Shown here piece by piece: positions 9,328 to 17,944 of a stretch of 64,000 nucleotides of DNA. This stretch comes from Ignavibacteriota bacterium (GTDB taxonomy: Bacteria > Bacteroidota > Ignavibacteria > UBA10030 > BY39): positions 62,001-126,000 of the forward strand of contig QOQV01000002.1 in NCBI GenBank assembly GCA_003327435.1, written 5' to 3'. Position numbers and translations under genes: made by a program. How positions within the stretch are numbered: the stretch's first letter is position 1; each line of letters begins with the position of its first letter. The notes below the pieces were generated by a model. The model saw only the letters and a list, made by a program, of their open reading frames with translations. It was not told where the DNA came from and did not search any database.

Positions 9328-9663
9328 ATGGCATTGCATGATATTATTGGAAGTATTTTTTTATTGTCAGGAGCTTTCTTGGTGTTAATAGGTAGCATTG
9401 GAGTTGTAAGATTTCCAGATTTTTTTACAAGAACGCATGCTTCGGGTAAATGCGATACATTAGGGCTCGCACTTGTTTTGTTGGGTTTGGCAATTCATGA
9501 AGGTGGGACATTGAACACGGTGAAGTTGATATTGATTGCAGTGTTTATTGGAATTGCAAATCCAACCGCTACGCATGCGCTTGCGCGAGCTGCATTTAAA
9601 TTAGGAATAAAACCACTTCTATCAACATCAAAGGAAGAGAAGCAGAATGATCTGGCAGATTGA
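9328..9663 (+). CDS. mnhG: Mrp/Mbh antiporter subunit G (MnhG/MbhC-like)
   Basis: 111-residue protein with three membrane helices. The motif GSIGVVRFPDFFTRTHASGKCDTLG (split around residues 22-46) is the signature of MnhG, followed by LLGLAIHEG and the helix VFIGIANPTATHALARAAF. It begins at the base after the mnhF stop and overlaps the next gene by 17 nt. Role by family: structural subunit of the multisubunit cation/proton antiporter. Confidence 0.9.
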   Translation: MALHDIIGSIFLLSGAFLVLIGSIGVVRFPDFFTRTHASGKCDTLGLALVLLGLAIHEGGTLNTVKLILIAVFIGIANPTATHALARAAFKLGIKPLLSTSKEEKQNDLAD

Positions 9664-9892
9664 ATTAATTATTTATATTCTGCTTGTTGCATCAGCTGTT
9701 CTGGCTCTGCGAGTAAAGGATTTATTAGCTTCGGTGGTGGTGCTATCGGTCTATAGTTTTGGTTCTGCCTTCCTATTTGCAGTGCTTGGTGCGGTAGATG
9801 TTGGTTTTACCGAAGCTGTTGTTGGTGCGGGAATAACCGGTGTTCTGTTTCTTGCAGCACTATATCACACAACAAGGAAATCAAAAGACTGA
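9647..9892 (+). CDS. DUF4040/MbhD-like antiporter subunit
   Basis: 81-residue protein with two to three membrane helices. The sequence DVGFTEAVVGAGITGVLFLA (about residues 52-71) is the conserved core of the DUF4040 domain found at the C-terminus of MrpA and as separate MbhD in archaeal membrane-bound hydrogenases; the membrane glutamate in FTEA is the invariant charged residue. That it is a stand-alone gene, with no fused NuoL-like part, matches the Mbh and archaeal-type Mrp arrangement rather than the MrpA fusion of Bacillus. The start overlaps mnhG by 17 nt and has AAGGAAGAG upstream. Confidence 0.85.
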   Translation: MIWQIELIIYILLVASAVLALRVKDLLASVVVLSVYSFGSAFLFAVLGAVDVGFTEAVVGAGITGVLFLAALYHTTRKSKD

Positions 9893-9893
9893 T

Positions 9894-10202
9894 ATGAAAT
9901 TGATTTCTTACATTTTACTATTGGCATTTGGAATCCTGTTGATTTTTGCTACAAGCGAACTTCCAAGTCGTGGCCATCCAGAGAATCCAATCAATCGTGA
10001 TACTTCTATTGCCGGTACTCCTGGTGCAGCCGCTCATTACATTCGTAATGCGGAGAAAGAGACCGCAACACCAAATATGGTTACTGCAATTTTAGCAGAT
10101 TATCGTGGTTATGATACTTTAGGAGAAACAACTGTAATATTTTGTGCAGGTATTGTTGTGTTTTTAATTTTAAGGAAGCAAAAAGATGGTTCAAAAATCT
10201 AA
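9894..10202 (+). CDS. MbhE-like antiporter subunit
   Basis: 102-residue protein with a helix at each end and a central extramembrane stretch. The segment NMVTAILADYRGYDTLGETT (about residues 64-83) is the conserved mark of MbhE and of the matching part of MrpA/MnhB-type fusions; the glutamate in LGET is part of it. In-frame codons exist back to 9840, but the ATG at 9894, 1 nt after the preceding stop, gives the family start. It overlaps mnhB by 17 nt. Fourth to fifth in the same order as mbhD-mbhE of archaeal hydrogenase operons. Confidence 0.82.
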   Translation: MKLISYILLLAFGILLIFATSELPSRGHPENPINRDTSIAGTPGAAAHYIRNAEKETATPNMVTAILADYRGYDTLGETTVIFCAGIVVFLILRKQKDGSKI

Positions 10203-10626
10203 CAGTATAATAGTAGCGCTTGTGAGCAGATTTATGGTGCCATTCATACAACTATTTGCAATGTATGTAATCGCACACGGGCATTATAGCCCCGGCGGTG
10301 GATTTCAGGGAGGAGCGTTGTTAGGAGCAAGCATATTATTATTGCGACTTACAGTAGGTGAACAACCAAGTAATTTGGTATTTCACACCAGGTATGGTAC
10401 GCAGATGAGCGGTTTCGGTGTTTTTATTTATGCAGCTGTTGGTGTCGCCGCTATGATTGGTGGTGGTTTATACCTCGACTACGCAAATTTACCCATCGCG
10501 GGTATTGAACCTGCAAAACTCCGTTCACTCGGTATACTATTCGTTGAAATCGGCGTAGGAATTGGCGTTATGGCTACTATGATTGCAATATTCGATGACC
10601 TGGCACGAGGACACTTCCATGACTGA
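10186..10626 (+). CDS. mnhB: Mrp/Mbh antiporter subunit B (MnhB/MbhF-like)
   Basis: 146-residue, four-helix membrane protein. VSRFMVPFIQLFAMYVIAHG followed by HYSPGGGFQGGALLGAS (about residues 14-49) is the unmistakable MnhB core. The ATG at 10186 has AAGGAAGC upstream and overlaps the previous gene by 17 nt; its stop overlaps the start of mnhC by 8 nt. The C-terminal half (residues 60-146) includes GTQMSGFGVFIYAAVG and FVEIGVGIGVMATMIAIFDDL, as in other family members. Confidence 0.91.
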   Translation: MVQKSNSIIVALVSRFMVPFIQLFAMYVIAHGHYSPGGGFQGGALLGASILLLRLTVGEQPSNLVFHTRYGTQMSGFGVFIYAAVGVAAMIGGGLYLDYANLPIAGIEPAKLRSLGILFVEIGVGIGVMATMIAIFDDLARGHFHD

Positions 10627-10987
10627 TTATTTTATCGGACACGCAGCGTATTATTTCATTATTACACTGTTGTTAATTGGTTTGTGGGGAATGTTATTTA
10701 AAAAGAATTATTTGAAGAAACTTATAGGTATGAACATTCTCCAGTCATCTATCATTCTTTTTTATGTGGTAAGCGCTTCAAAATATAATGCAACCGTACC
10801 AGTATTGGATCCTAAATTAGGAGAAATTAACCCTTCGCAATATATAAATCCTTTACCACACACATTGATGCTAACAGCTATTGTTGTTAGTGTTGCCACA
10901 ACAGGCGTCGCCTTGGCATTATTAATTGTGATTTACAAAAGATTTAACACCCTCGACGAGAACGAAATTCTGGAAAAGATGAAATGA
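10619..10987 (+). CDS. mnhC: Mrp/Mbh antiporter subunit C (MnhC/MbhG-like)
   Basis: 122-residue, three-helix member of the NuoK/MnhC family. The motif LKKLIGMNILQSSIILFYVV corresponds to the first glutamate-bearing helix of NuoK, and ALMLTAIVVSVATTGVALAL-type residues (here PHTLMLTAIVVSVATTGVAL) mark the MnhC branch, where TAIVVS replaces the NuoK AEAAIG segment. The start ATG at 10619 overlaps the mnhB stop by 8 nt; an in-frame ATG at 10583 lies deep in mnhB and is rejected. It overlaps mnhD by 4 nt. Confidence 0.9.
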   Translation: MTDYFIGHAAYYFIITLLLIGLWGMLFKKNYLKKLIGMNILQSSIILFYVVSASKYNATVPVLDPKLGEINPSQYINPLPHTLMLTAIVVSVATTGVALALLIVIYKRFNTLDENEILEKMK

Positions 10988-12474
10988 TCTTTCAACATTT
11001 CCCAATCGTCATACCGATATCACTACTTTTAGGTGCAATGATTTCTGCACCAGTCGGAATCTGGAAGCGAAAGCTTACATATCCAATTGCACTATTTGCA
11101 AGCTTTGTTGCTTTCTTTTTCTCTTCTGCTGGATTGATATATGTTCTGAATACAGGCACTCACCATTATTATTTAGGAAACTGGATACCACCAATAGGTA
11201 TTGAATATGTTGTGGATCCGCTTTCTGCTTTTGTAGTCCTAATTGTAAATGGTATTGGCTTCTTTGTGATGATTTACTCTCATCGTTCGTTAGCAAAAGA
11301 AATTCCAGGAAAGGAAGTGCCATTTCATGCAGTTGTTTTATTATTTCTTGCTGGCTTAAGTGGTATGGTTGTAACCGGGGATTTATTTAATTTATATGTT
11401 TTCTTAGAGATAGCATCACTCTCAGCTTATGCTCTTGTATCTGTGGGTGAAAAGCGTGCACCGGTTGCAGCGTTTAGATATTTGTTACTCGGTACTATCG
11501 GTGCATCTTTTTATCTCCTGGGACTTGGATTTTTATACCTCGATACTGGTTCTTTAAATATGTTAGATAATGCGAAAATTATTCCATTACTCGAAGAAAG
11601 AGGGTTAATCATAATTTCATTGACATTGATGCTTGTAGGTATTGGGCTTAAGATGGCAATGTTTCCTATGCATCTCTGGTTGCCAGATGCATATAGTTAC
11701 GCACCTTCAGTTGGTAGTGCATATCTTGCACCAATTGCAACAAAAGTTTCTGCCTATGTGATGATTCGAATTTTGTTTACAGTGTTCCATACTGAATTTG
11801 TAAGTGAATACTATAATTTTACAGATGTCATTGCCTGGCTATCAGCTGTGGGAATTTTGTGGGGCTCAATTATGGCAATTGCACAAAGTGATTATAAAAG
11901 AATGTTAGCGTACAGCTCTGTCAGTCAAATAGGTTATATTGGACTTGGAATCGGACTTGCAAATCCGCTTGGATTTATTGGGGCAGTTTTGCATATCTTA
12001 AATCATGCACTAATGAAAGCAACACTATTTTTGGTTAATGGGAATATATTTTACCGTTTTGGAATAACATCCATACCAATGTTTGATGAAAACCTTAGAA
12101 AAAAGCTTCCATACACATCTGCTGCTTTTACTATCGCTGCACTGTCGATGATTGGAATTCCTCCTACAGCTGGTTTCTTCAGCAAATGGTATCTGGTACT
12201 CGCAAGTGTGGATAAAAACAATTGGATATTTGTTGTTGTTATTGGATTATCAAGCTTGTTGAACTTAATCTATTTCTTTCGAATAATTGAGAAGTTGTAT
12301 ATTACAAGAAAATCAAATCTAACTTTAGATGAAGAAACTAAAATGAATGAAGTTCCGATATCCATGTTAGTTCCAACATTATTGTTTGCGATATTGGTAA
12401 TTGGTTTTGGTGTGTTCAATGCATACATAGTCGATTACATTATCAAGTTAGCAATTCCTGATGGGATGATATGA
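10984..12474 (+). CDS. mnhD: Mrp/Mbh antiporter subunit D (MnhD/MbhH-like)
   Basis: Large antiporter-like subunit of 496 residues, about 14 helices. It carries Glu142 in FNLYVFLEIASLSAYALVS, Lys223 in GIGLKMAMFPMHLWLPDAYS, the helix SDYKRMLAYSSVSQIGYI and Lys in PPTAGFFSKWYLV. These are the MnhD versions of the ion-path motifs. ATGA overlaps join it to mnhC (10984-10987) and to the next antiporter gene (12471-12474). With the preceding seven genes it reproduces the order E-F-G-DUF4040-mbhE-B-C-D of archaeal Mbh operons (mbhA-H). Confidence 0.91.
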   Translation: MIFQHFPIVIPISLLLGAMISAPVGIWKRKLTYPIALFASFVAFFFSSAGLIYVLNTGTHHYYLGNWIPPIGIEYVVDPLSAFVVLIVNGIGFFVMIYSHRSLAKEIPGKEVPFHAVVLLFLAGLSGMVVTGDLFNLYVFLEIASLSAYALVSVGEKRAPVAAFRYLLLGTIGASFYLLGLGFLYLDTGSLNMLDNAKIIPLLEERGLIIISLTLMLVGIGLKMAMFPMHLWLPDAYSYAPSVGSAYLAPIATKVSAYVMIRILFTVFHTEFVSEYYNFTDVIAWLSAVGILWGSIMAIAQSDYKRMLAYSSVSQIGYIGLGIGLANPLGFIGAVLHILNHALMKATLFLVNGNIFYRFGITSIPMFDENLRKKLPYTSAAFTIAALSMIGIPPTAGFFSKWYLVLASVDKNNWIFVVVIGLSSLLNLIYFFRIIEKLYITRKSNLTLDEETKMNEVPISMLVPTLLFAILVIGFGVFNAYIVDYIIKLAIPDGMI

Positions 12475-13994
12475 ACTATAATTATTCATTAATACCTTTT
12501 TATGCGGTAATAGTTTCTTTAGTTGGAGCAATATTAATTCTGATAAGTTCCAGAAAACCGAATTTGAGAGAATTCTGGACAATCTCTGCTGCGATTATAA
12601 AGTTCATTTTAGTTTTCTCACTTGTCCCTGAATTCTTGAAAGGGAATTCGGTTGAATGCGAAATAATCTCGATTGCTTCAGGTGTTAGTTTAGCATTCCG
12701 GGTTGATGGTCTTGGATTGTTTTTTGCTATTGTTGCAAGTGGACTCTGGATTCTTACATCTTTTTATTCCATTGGTTATATGCGAGGTCTTTCAGAACAT
12801 AAACAGACCAGATATTTCGCAAGTTTTGCGATTGCACTTTCGGCAACAATGGGTGTAGCATTTGCAGCAAATCTTGTAACATTTGTGTTCTTCTACGAAA
12901 TACTCACGATTTCAACTTATCCTCTTGTAATTCATAAAGAAACTCCAGAAGCCATATCAGCAGGTAGAAAATATTTAGCATATACATTATCGGCAGGTGT
13001 GATTTTAATAATTGCAATTGCGTGGATATTTGTCTTGACTGGCAATGTGGAATTTAACGCTAACGGAATTCTGAAAGGTGTAAATATATCTTCGGCACAG
13101 TTAACGATTCTTTTTATCCTTTTAATTATAGGTACTGGTGTAAAAGCTGCAATTATTCCACTGCATAGCTGGTTACCAACTGCAATGGTTGCACCAACAC
13201 CTGTTAGTGCTTTGTTACATGCTGTAGCTGTAGTTAAAGCTGGCGTGTTCGGCGTTTTGAGAATAGTTGTTTATGTAATGGGTTTCGATTTACTAAAAAC
13301 TTCAGGCTTATGGATAATATTGGCTACTTTTTCAGCGGCTACAATTGTCATCGCTTCACTGATTGCGTTTTCACAGGACAATTTGAAAAAACGGTTAGCA
13401 TACTCGACTATTGCACATTTGTCATATATTATTCTCGGAGCATCTTTATTGAATGGAACAGCTTTACTCGGAGGAATCCTGCATCTTGCTGCTCATGCTA
13501 CACTTAAAATTACACTTTTTTTTGTAGCAGGTGCTATTTATGTTAAAACTCATATCGAAAATATTAGCGAATTGGACGGAATTGGATACCAGATGCCACT
13601 TACAATGGGAGCATTTGCAATTGGAGCATTAGGACTTGCCGGTATTCCACCACTCAATGGTTTTATAAGTAAATTTATACTAATAAACGGTACATTAAGC
13701 TCTGCTCATTCAGCAATTGTTCTCATTTACCTTTTAAGTGGTTTATTAAATGCAGGATATTTTTTTCCAATAGTTTATAGAGCTTTTTTTATTAAATCGG
13801 AAAGATTTACTAAAATTAGAGAAGTATCCCTGTTTATGTTAATTCCTATACTTATAACTGCGGGACTTTCATTGTTGCTGGGATTGTTTCCGGATCTTTT
13901 GTTTAATTTATTTCATATTGCTCAGAATGTATCCAGCGAAATAGGAAAAAGCATTATTGTAGATGTTAATAAGATTTCAGGTGCGGGTTTATGA
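12471..13994 (+). CDS. second MnhD-type antiporter subunit (NuoN/MrpD-like)
   Basis: 507-residue antiporter-like membrane protein. Glu143 (VFFYEILTISTYPLV) and Lys225 (GTGVKAAIIPLHSWLPTAM) are in place; the usual WLPDA reads WLPTA, so the conserved aspartate is a threonine, followed by VAPTPVSALLHAVAVVKAGV. A further Lys is in GFISKFILING. From memory, this WLPxAMVAPTPVSALLH branch recurs beside other MnhD paralogues in archaeal-type Mrp clusters. It could stand in for NuoN, which is missing, but the motif is Mrp-like rather than NuoN-like. ATGA overlaps join it to both neighbours. Confidence 0.86.
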   Translation: MNYNYSLIPFYAVIVSLVGAILILISSRKPNLREFWTISAAIIKFILVFSLVPEFLKGNSVECEIISIASGVSLAFRVDGLGLFFAIVASGLWILTSFYSIGYMRGLSEHKQTRYFASFAIALSATMGVAFAANLVTFVFFYEILTISTYPLVIHKETPEAISAGRKYLAYTLSAGVILIIAIAWIFVLTGNVEFNANGILKGVNISSAQLTILFILLIIGTGVKAAIIPLHSWLPTAMVAPTPVSALLHAVAVVKAGVFGVLRIVVYVMGFDLLKTSGLWIILATFSAATIVIASLIAFSQDNLKKRLAYSTIAHLSYIILGASLLNGTALLGGILHLAAHATLKITLFFVAGAIYVKTHIENISELDGIGYQMPLTMGAFAIGALGLAGIPPLNGFISKFILINGTLSSAHSAIVLIYLLSGLLNAGYFFPIVYRAFFIKSERFTKIREVSLFMLIPILITAGLSLLLGLFPDLLFNLFHIAQNVSSEIGKSIIVDVNKISGAGL

Positions 13995-14242
13995 AGCGTG
14001 TTATTACAATAATTTTAGTATTACTTGTAATCTTTACTATCTTTCTTGAATTAAAAATTACAGATTATGTTGACCAAAAAAGAATGATGAATGGATACAA
14101 TTATTCTATATATGATTTTATGTGGTACGATTGGCATGGCTACTGGGCATTGTTTGGTTTGATTGGTTGTGTGTTTTTAATCTATTTTGCAAAATCGATA
14201 GTGAATAAATATATCAGAAGGAATGAGAATTATTATGGATAG
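13991..14242 (+). CDS. small membrane protein within the antiporter cluster
   Basis: 83 residues with a helix at about 3-20 and another at about 50-69; the linker between is rich in Tyr, Trp, Asp (NGYNYSIYDFMWYDWHGYW). No family recognised. It is coupled to the preceding antiporter gene by an ATGA overlap and to the following one by an 8-nt overlap (ATGGATAG), so it is very probably translated and part of the same complex. It might be an accessory or assembly subunit specific to the third antiporter subunit. Function unknown. Confidence 0.75.
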   Translation: MKRVITIILVLLVIFTIFLELKITDYVDQKRMMNGYNYSIYDFMWYDWHGYWALFGLIGCVFLIYFAKSIVNKYIRRNENYYG

Positions 14243-16019
14243 TTTATATAATCCATCTTTCATTCTGATATTTGGAGCGGTTATATTAACGCTCGTTCCT
14301 AAAAAATTTCGTTCCACATTTTTTTTGGTGATTTCTTTAATTGGATTAATTTTAGTTTGGAATTTACCAGCTGGTTCCCATATATATATAAAGTTTTTAA
14401 ATTTTGATTTAATATTGTTAAAGGTTGATTTTCTATCCAGAATTTTTGCAACAATTTTTGCTTTGATAACATTTCTTGGTGGAATTTATGCTTTTCACAT
14501 TAAAGACACATTACAGCAGGTTGCGACATTGTTTTATAGTGCATCTGCAATTGGTGCAACTTTTGCGGGAGATTTTATAACTTTATTCATTTATTGGGAA
14601 TTAATGGCAATATCTTCAGTGATATTGGTATGGTCAGGGAAAAAATCAGAATCGACTAATGTAGGTTTCAGATATCTTATTGTTCATCTATTTGGTGGAA
14701 GTGTTCTGCTGGCTGGAATTGTCCTTCATATATTAGAAACAAATTCAACAACTATTGTTTGGCTTAATTCTCGAAGTTCAATTGCAAATTGGTTAATATT
14801 GGTTGGTTTTGGATTGAACGCCGCAATTCCACCGCTTAATGCCTGGTTACCAGATGCTTATCCAAGGGCATCGATAACAGGTGCGGTTTTCTTAAGTGCG
14901 TTGACAACAAAAACCGCTGTCTATGCACTTGCAAGAGTTTTTCCGGGATGGGAAATTTTATTAATTCTTGGAACAATAATGACTATATACGGAGTTGTTT
15001 ATGCATTACTAACAAATGATATTAGAGAACTGCTTGCATATCATATCATAAGTCAGGTTGGTTATATGGTTGCAGGTGTAGGTATTGGTACACAACTTTC
15101 AATTAATGGTAGTACTGCACATGCTTTTTCACACATACTTTATAAAGCACTATTATTTATGGGAGCCGGTGTCGTGCTTTATTCAACCGGTACGTCCAAA
15201 TTAAACAAACTAGGCGGATTAATAAAATTCTTACCATTAACATTTATACTTTATCTAATTGGTGGATTTTCTATTTCAAGTGTTCCACTCTTTAACGGAT
15301 TTATTAGTAAATCGATAATAGTTCACGCTGCGCTTGAGAATGCTGTAGAGCTTTTTACAAAATATCCTACTGGAGATATCTATCTGATTGGAGTGATTGG
15401 AGTTCACCTGATGAATCTTGCGATGATAGGAACATTTCTTAGCACAACATTAAAATTACCATATTATGTATGGTTTTCCAAGGAATCACCTGATTCACAA
15501 CTTGAGAACAATCCAGTGCCAGTTAATATGCATATAGGTATGGCTTTAACTGCAATAATTTGTATAATTTTTGGTGTAAAACCTTCTTTACTGTATACTT
15601 ATCTACCGTTTAAAATGGATTACCATCCGTTCGAAATAACACATTTAGCTGAGACATTAGAGATACTGATTGCAACATTTATCATCTTCTGGATTTTTAA
15701 ATCAAAATTAAAACCTGAACCTGTTACTTTATTAGATTTTGATTGGTTCTATCGTCGTCCCAAAACTCTTATAAAGCGGGTTTTAGTAGATGGTGTACTT
15801 GCCGTGTTCGATAAAACAGATCAATTAGTGGTTGCAATCACAAGAAGAGTTATTGGTTTTGGAAAAAATCCAATAAATTCAATTTATTATTTTAATCCAA
15901 AGGGGAAATCCATAACAAATATCGAATATGATCCAAATATTTCACGCCTTTCTACACAGGTCATTATCAGTGGGATATTGTTGGTTTTTGTAATTACAGT
16001 TATGCTGGTTTTATTTTAA
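14235..16019 (+). CDS. third MnhD-type antiporter subunit with C-terminal extension
   Basis: 594-residue antiporter-like protein. Glu122 is present (LFIYWELMAISSVIL), but the position of the conserved lysine of helix 7 is Asn195 (VGFGLNAAIPPLNAWLPDAY); a lysine follows in the next helix (Lys226, LSALTTKTAVYALARVF). Other conserved parts are LAYHIISQVGYMVAG, HAFSHILYKALLFMGAG and LFNGFISKSII. About 100 C-terminal residues form a long linker and a last helix, reminiscent of the NuoL lateral helix. I recall the Asn as normal in this branch, so I do not treat the protein as degenerate. ATG 14223 is in frame, but 14235 gives the 8-nt overlap seen elsewhere in the cluster. Last gene of the cluster; a convergent TRAP operon follows. 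Confidence 0.84.
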   Translation: MDSLYNPSFILIFGAVILTLVPKKFRSTFFLVISLIGLILVWNLPAGSHIYIKFLNFDLILLKVDFLSRIFATIFALITFLGGIYAFHIKDTLQQVATLFYSASAIGATFAGDFITLFIYWELMAISSVILVWSGKKSESTNVGFRYLIVHLFGGSVLLAGIVLHILETNSTTIVWLNSRSSIANWLILVGFGLNAAIPPLNAWLPDAYPRASITGAVFLSALTTKTAVYALARVFPGWEILLILGTIMTIYGVVYALLTNDIRELLAYHIISQVGYMVAGVGIGTQLSINGSTAHAFSHILYKALLFMGAGVVLYSTGTSKLNKLGGLIKFLPLTFILYLIGGFSISSVPLFNGFISKSIIVHAALENAVELFTKYPTGDIYLIGVIGVHLMNLAMIGTFLSTTLKLPYYVWFSKESPDSQLENNPVPVNMHIGMALTAIICIIFGVKPSLLYTYLPFKMDYHPFEITHLAETLEILIATFIIFWIFKSKLKPEPVTLLDFDWFYRRPKTLIKRVLVDGVLAVFDKTDQLVVAITRRVIGFGKNPINSIYYFNPKGKSITNIEYDPNISRLSTQVIISGILLVFVITVMLVLF

Positions 16020-16094
16020 CTTATCGATTAGCGTGTAGCTGCAAATAATAATAATTAACGGATTAATTTTGATAAATTAGATCGGTTTATTTAA

Positions 16095-16108
16095 CATCGT
16101 TAACGATG
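16095..16108. repeat. perfect 14-bp palindrome between convergent operons
   Basis: CATCGTTAACGATG reads the same on both strands. It lies in the 130-nt space between the ends of the antiporter cluster (+) and the TRAP operon (-). No run of T follows on either strand, so it is not a typical intrinsic terminator. It may be a protein-binding site or a Rho-independent pause; the rest of this gap is AT-rich and shows nothing else. Confidence 0.4.
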
Positions 16109-16149
16109 CTGCATCTGTGGATTGTTGATCTTTATTGATGCGCTGAAAA

Positions 16150-17430
16150 TTATTGAATTTTTAATAAATTTACCAGAAATAAACTTAATTGTGGTATATA
16201 AGTAACAAAAATTAAAATAATGAGACGAATAAGAATAAATGGAATTGTGGAACGATAAACCTGCGATATTGGTTTTTCAAAGCGATAGCTGGAAATAAAA
16301 AGGTTTAATCCGACAGGAGGTGTCACATAGCCAATTTCAAGATTCACCAGAAAAATTATTCCTAAATGAATTGGATCAACACCAAAAGCAGTTGCTATCG
16401 GGATGATCAAAGGTACAACCACTATAGTAGCTGAAAATATATCCATCAACATTCCAACAATCAAAAGGAAGATATTTAAGAGAATGAGAAATAATGTTTT
16501 GCTTGTGATGAATTTCTGTATAAATTCAAACAGCTTCATTGGAATTTCGGCATCGATAAGGTAATTTGTTAAACCGAGTGCAGTCCCAAGTATGATCAAA
16601 ATAGCTCCAACTAATGTCATGCTATCTAACATAATTTTTGGAATATCTTTGGTCAAATGTAGATCCTTATAAATAAAAACTTCTACTAACAAAACATAAA
16701 ATGCAGTAATTGCAGCAGCTTCGGTAACGGTAAATAAACCGCTATAAATTCCAAATATAATAATGAAGGGAAGTGGAATTTCCCAGATTGCCTGACTTAT
16801 AGAGGATTTAATATTTTCATATGTAAATTTTGTTTTTTCAATTTGAATTTTCTGACCATGTTTGAAGCTATAAACTGAAAGCGCAATTAGAAGTATCAAT
16901 CCAGGGATGAACCCAGCTGCAAATAACTGATCGATGTTAATTTTGGCTATCATACCATAAAGTATGATCGGTAAACTTGGAGGAAACAGTAATCCAAGCG
17001 ATCCAGATGTTGTAAGTAATCCAAGTGAAAATTTTTCTGGATAATTTTCCTTTAAAAGAATTGGATACAATAATCCTCCAAGTGCAATGATGGTAACACC
17101 TGATGCACCTGTAAATGCAGTGAAAATTGCACATGATACAAGAGCAACTACAGCAAGACCGCCTGGCAACCAACCAATCAATGCTTTTGTGAGTTGAACA
17201 ATTCTCTTCGGAGAATTACTTTCTGCTAAAAGGTAACCCGCAAAAGTAAAAAGTGGAATGGCAAGCAGTGTCGGTGAGCTTGCAAGTCTGTATAATTCTA
17301 CTATAACCGCTGATGAGTCAATTGCAGCTGTGCTGAAAGCTATCAGTGCTATGATGCCAATTATAACAAAAAGTGGTGTCCCAAATAACGCTAATAACAA
17401 AATCAAAATAATGTATATTATCGATTCCAT
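16150..17430 (-). CDS. dctM: TRAP transporter large permease DctM
   Basis: 426-residue membrane protein with about 12 helices, the ion-coupled channel of a tripartite ATP-independent periplasmic transporter. Family features: LFGTPLFVIIGIIALIAF near the N-terminus, the glycine-rich re-entrant loop FTGASGVTIIALGGLLYPIL (about residues 108-127), GLLFPPSLPIILYG, and LVNLEIGYVTPPVGLNLFIS near the C-terminus (the motif PPVG is nearly invariant). It is 7 nt downstream of dctQ, and is the last gene of the operon. Uptake is normally driven by a Na+ gradient, which the neighbouring antiporter cluster could supply. Confidence 0.94.
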   Translation of the reverse strand: MESIIYIILILLLALFGTPLFVIIGIIALIAFSTAAIDSSAVIVELYRLASSPTLLAIPLFTFAGYLLAESNSPKRIVQLTKALIGWLPGGLAVVALVSCAIFTAFTGASGVTIIALGGLLYPILLKENYPEKFSLGLLTTSGSLGLLFPPSLPIILYGMIAKINIDQLFAAGFIPGLILLIALSVYSFKHGQKIQIEKTKFTYENIKSSISQAIWEIPLPFIIIFGIYSGLFTVTEAAAITAFYVLLVEVFIYKDLHLTKDIPKIMLDSMTLVGAILIILGTALGLTNYLIDAEIPMKLFEFIQKFITSKTLFLILLNIFLLIVGMLMDIFSATIVVVPLIIPIATAFGVDPIHLGIIFLVNLEIGYVTPPVGLNLFISSYRFEKPISQVYRSTIPFILIRLIILIFVTYIPQLSLFLVNLLKIQ

Positions 17431-17437
17431 CTGGGAC

Positions 17438-17944
17438 TCAGGTTTTTCCTGTTTTATAAAATAAAAGGAAATTATTGATCGCCGAAATTAGAAATCTTAA
17501 GAACATCAAGCCGAAACCCACGGGTATAATCATTTGCATATGGTAAGATTTAATTTCGAGATTAGAAATTGTGAAGATTGTTGTTTGAGCATCCATTTCG
17601 TCTGCAAGAAATTTAATTGAGGCAATAAATAACAAGGTTACGACAATAGCAGAAAAAATGTGAGTAATAAATTTTGTAATGTGCTTGTGTTTTGTGGGTA
17701 GAAAGCGACTTAGAATATCGATGTTAATGTGCTTATCATTTTGAGTTGCGATTGAAGCTCCAAGAAAAGCAATCCAGAGTACTAAATGTCTTAATAGAGG
17801 ATCAAGCCAGAGTATTCCTGTGGAAAAAATATTTCTTAATATAACCTGTAAAGATGATAGCAATACCATCATACTTAAGATGAGAATCAGGATAGCTTTT
17901 TCGCCATAGGCGATGTATTTGCTTATCCTTGATAGGAAAGTCAT
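17438..17944 (-). CDS. dctQ: TRAP transporter small permease DctQ
   Basis: 168 residues with four predicted helices. Family marks are VLLSSLQVILRNIF and WLDPLLRHLVLWIAFLGAS (about residues 43-62), with GASIATQNDKHINIDIL matching the conserved loop that contains the RxxxHI-like segment. It overlaps dctP by 4 nt at its start (17941-17944) and precedes dctM by 7 nt. It is the small membrane subunit that docks the large permease; here it is a separate gene, not a DctQM fusion. Confidence 0.92.
   Translation of the reverse strand: MTFLSRISKYIAYGEKAILILILSMMVLLSSLQVILRNIFSTGILWLDPLLRHLVLWIAFLGASIATQNDKHINIDILSRFLPTKHKHITKFITHIFSAIVVTLLFIASIKFLADEMDAQTTIFTISNLEIKSYHMQMIIPVGFGLMFLRFLISAINNFLLFYKTGKT

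Noticed and set aside
14235-16019. third antiporter gene considered as a decaying pseudogene because of Asn195
   Set aside because: The frame is intact over 594 codons, other motifs are sharp and the flanking overlaps are preserved.
16095-16108. palindrome considered as an intrinsic terminator
   Set aside because: No T tract on either strand and too short a stem for the role; kept only as an unexplained palindrome.
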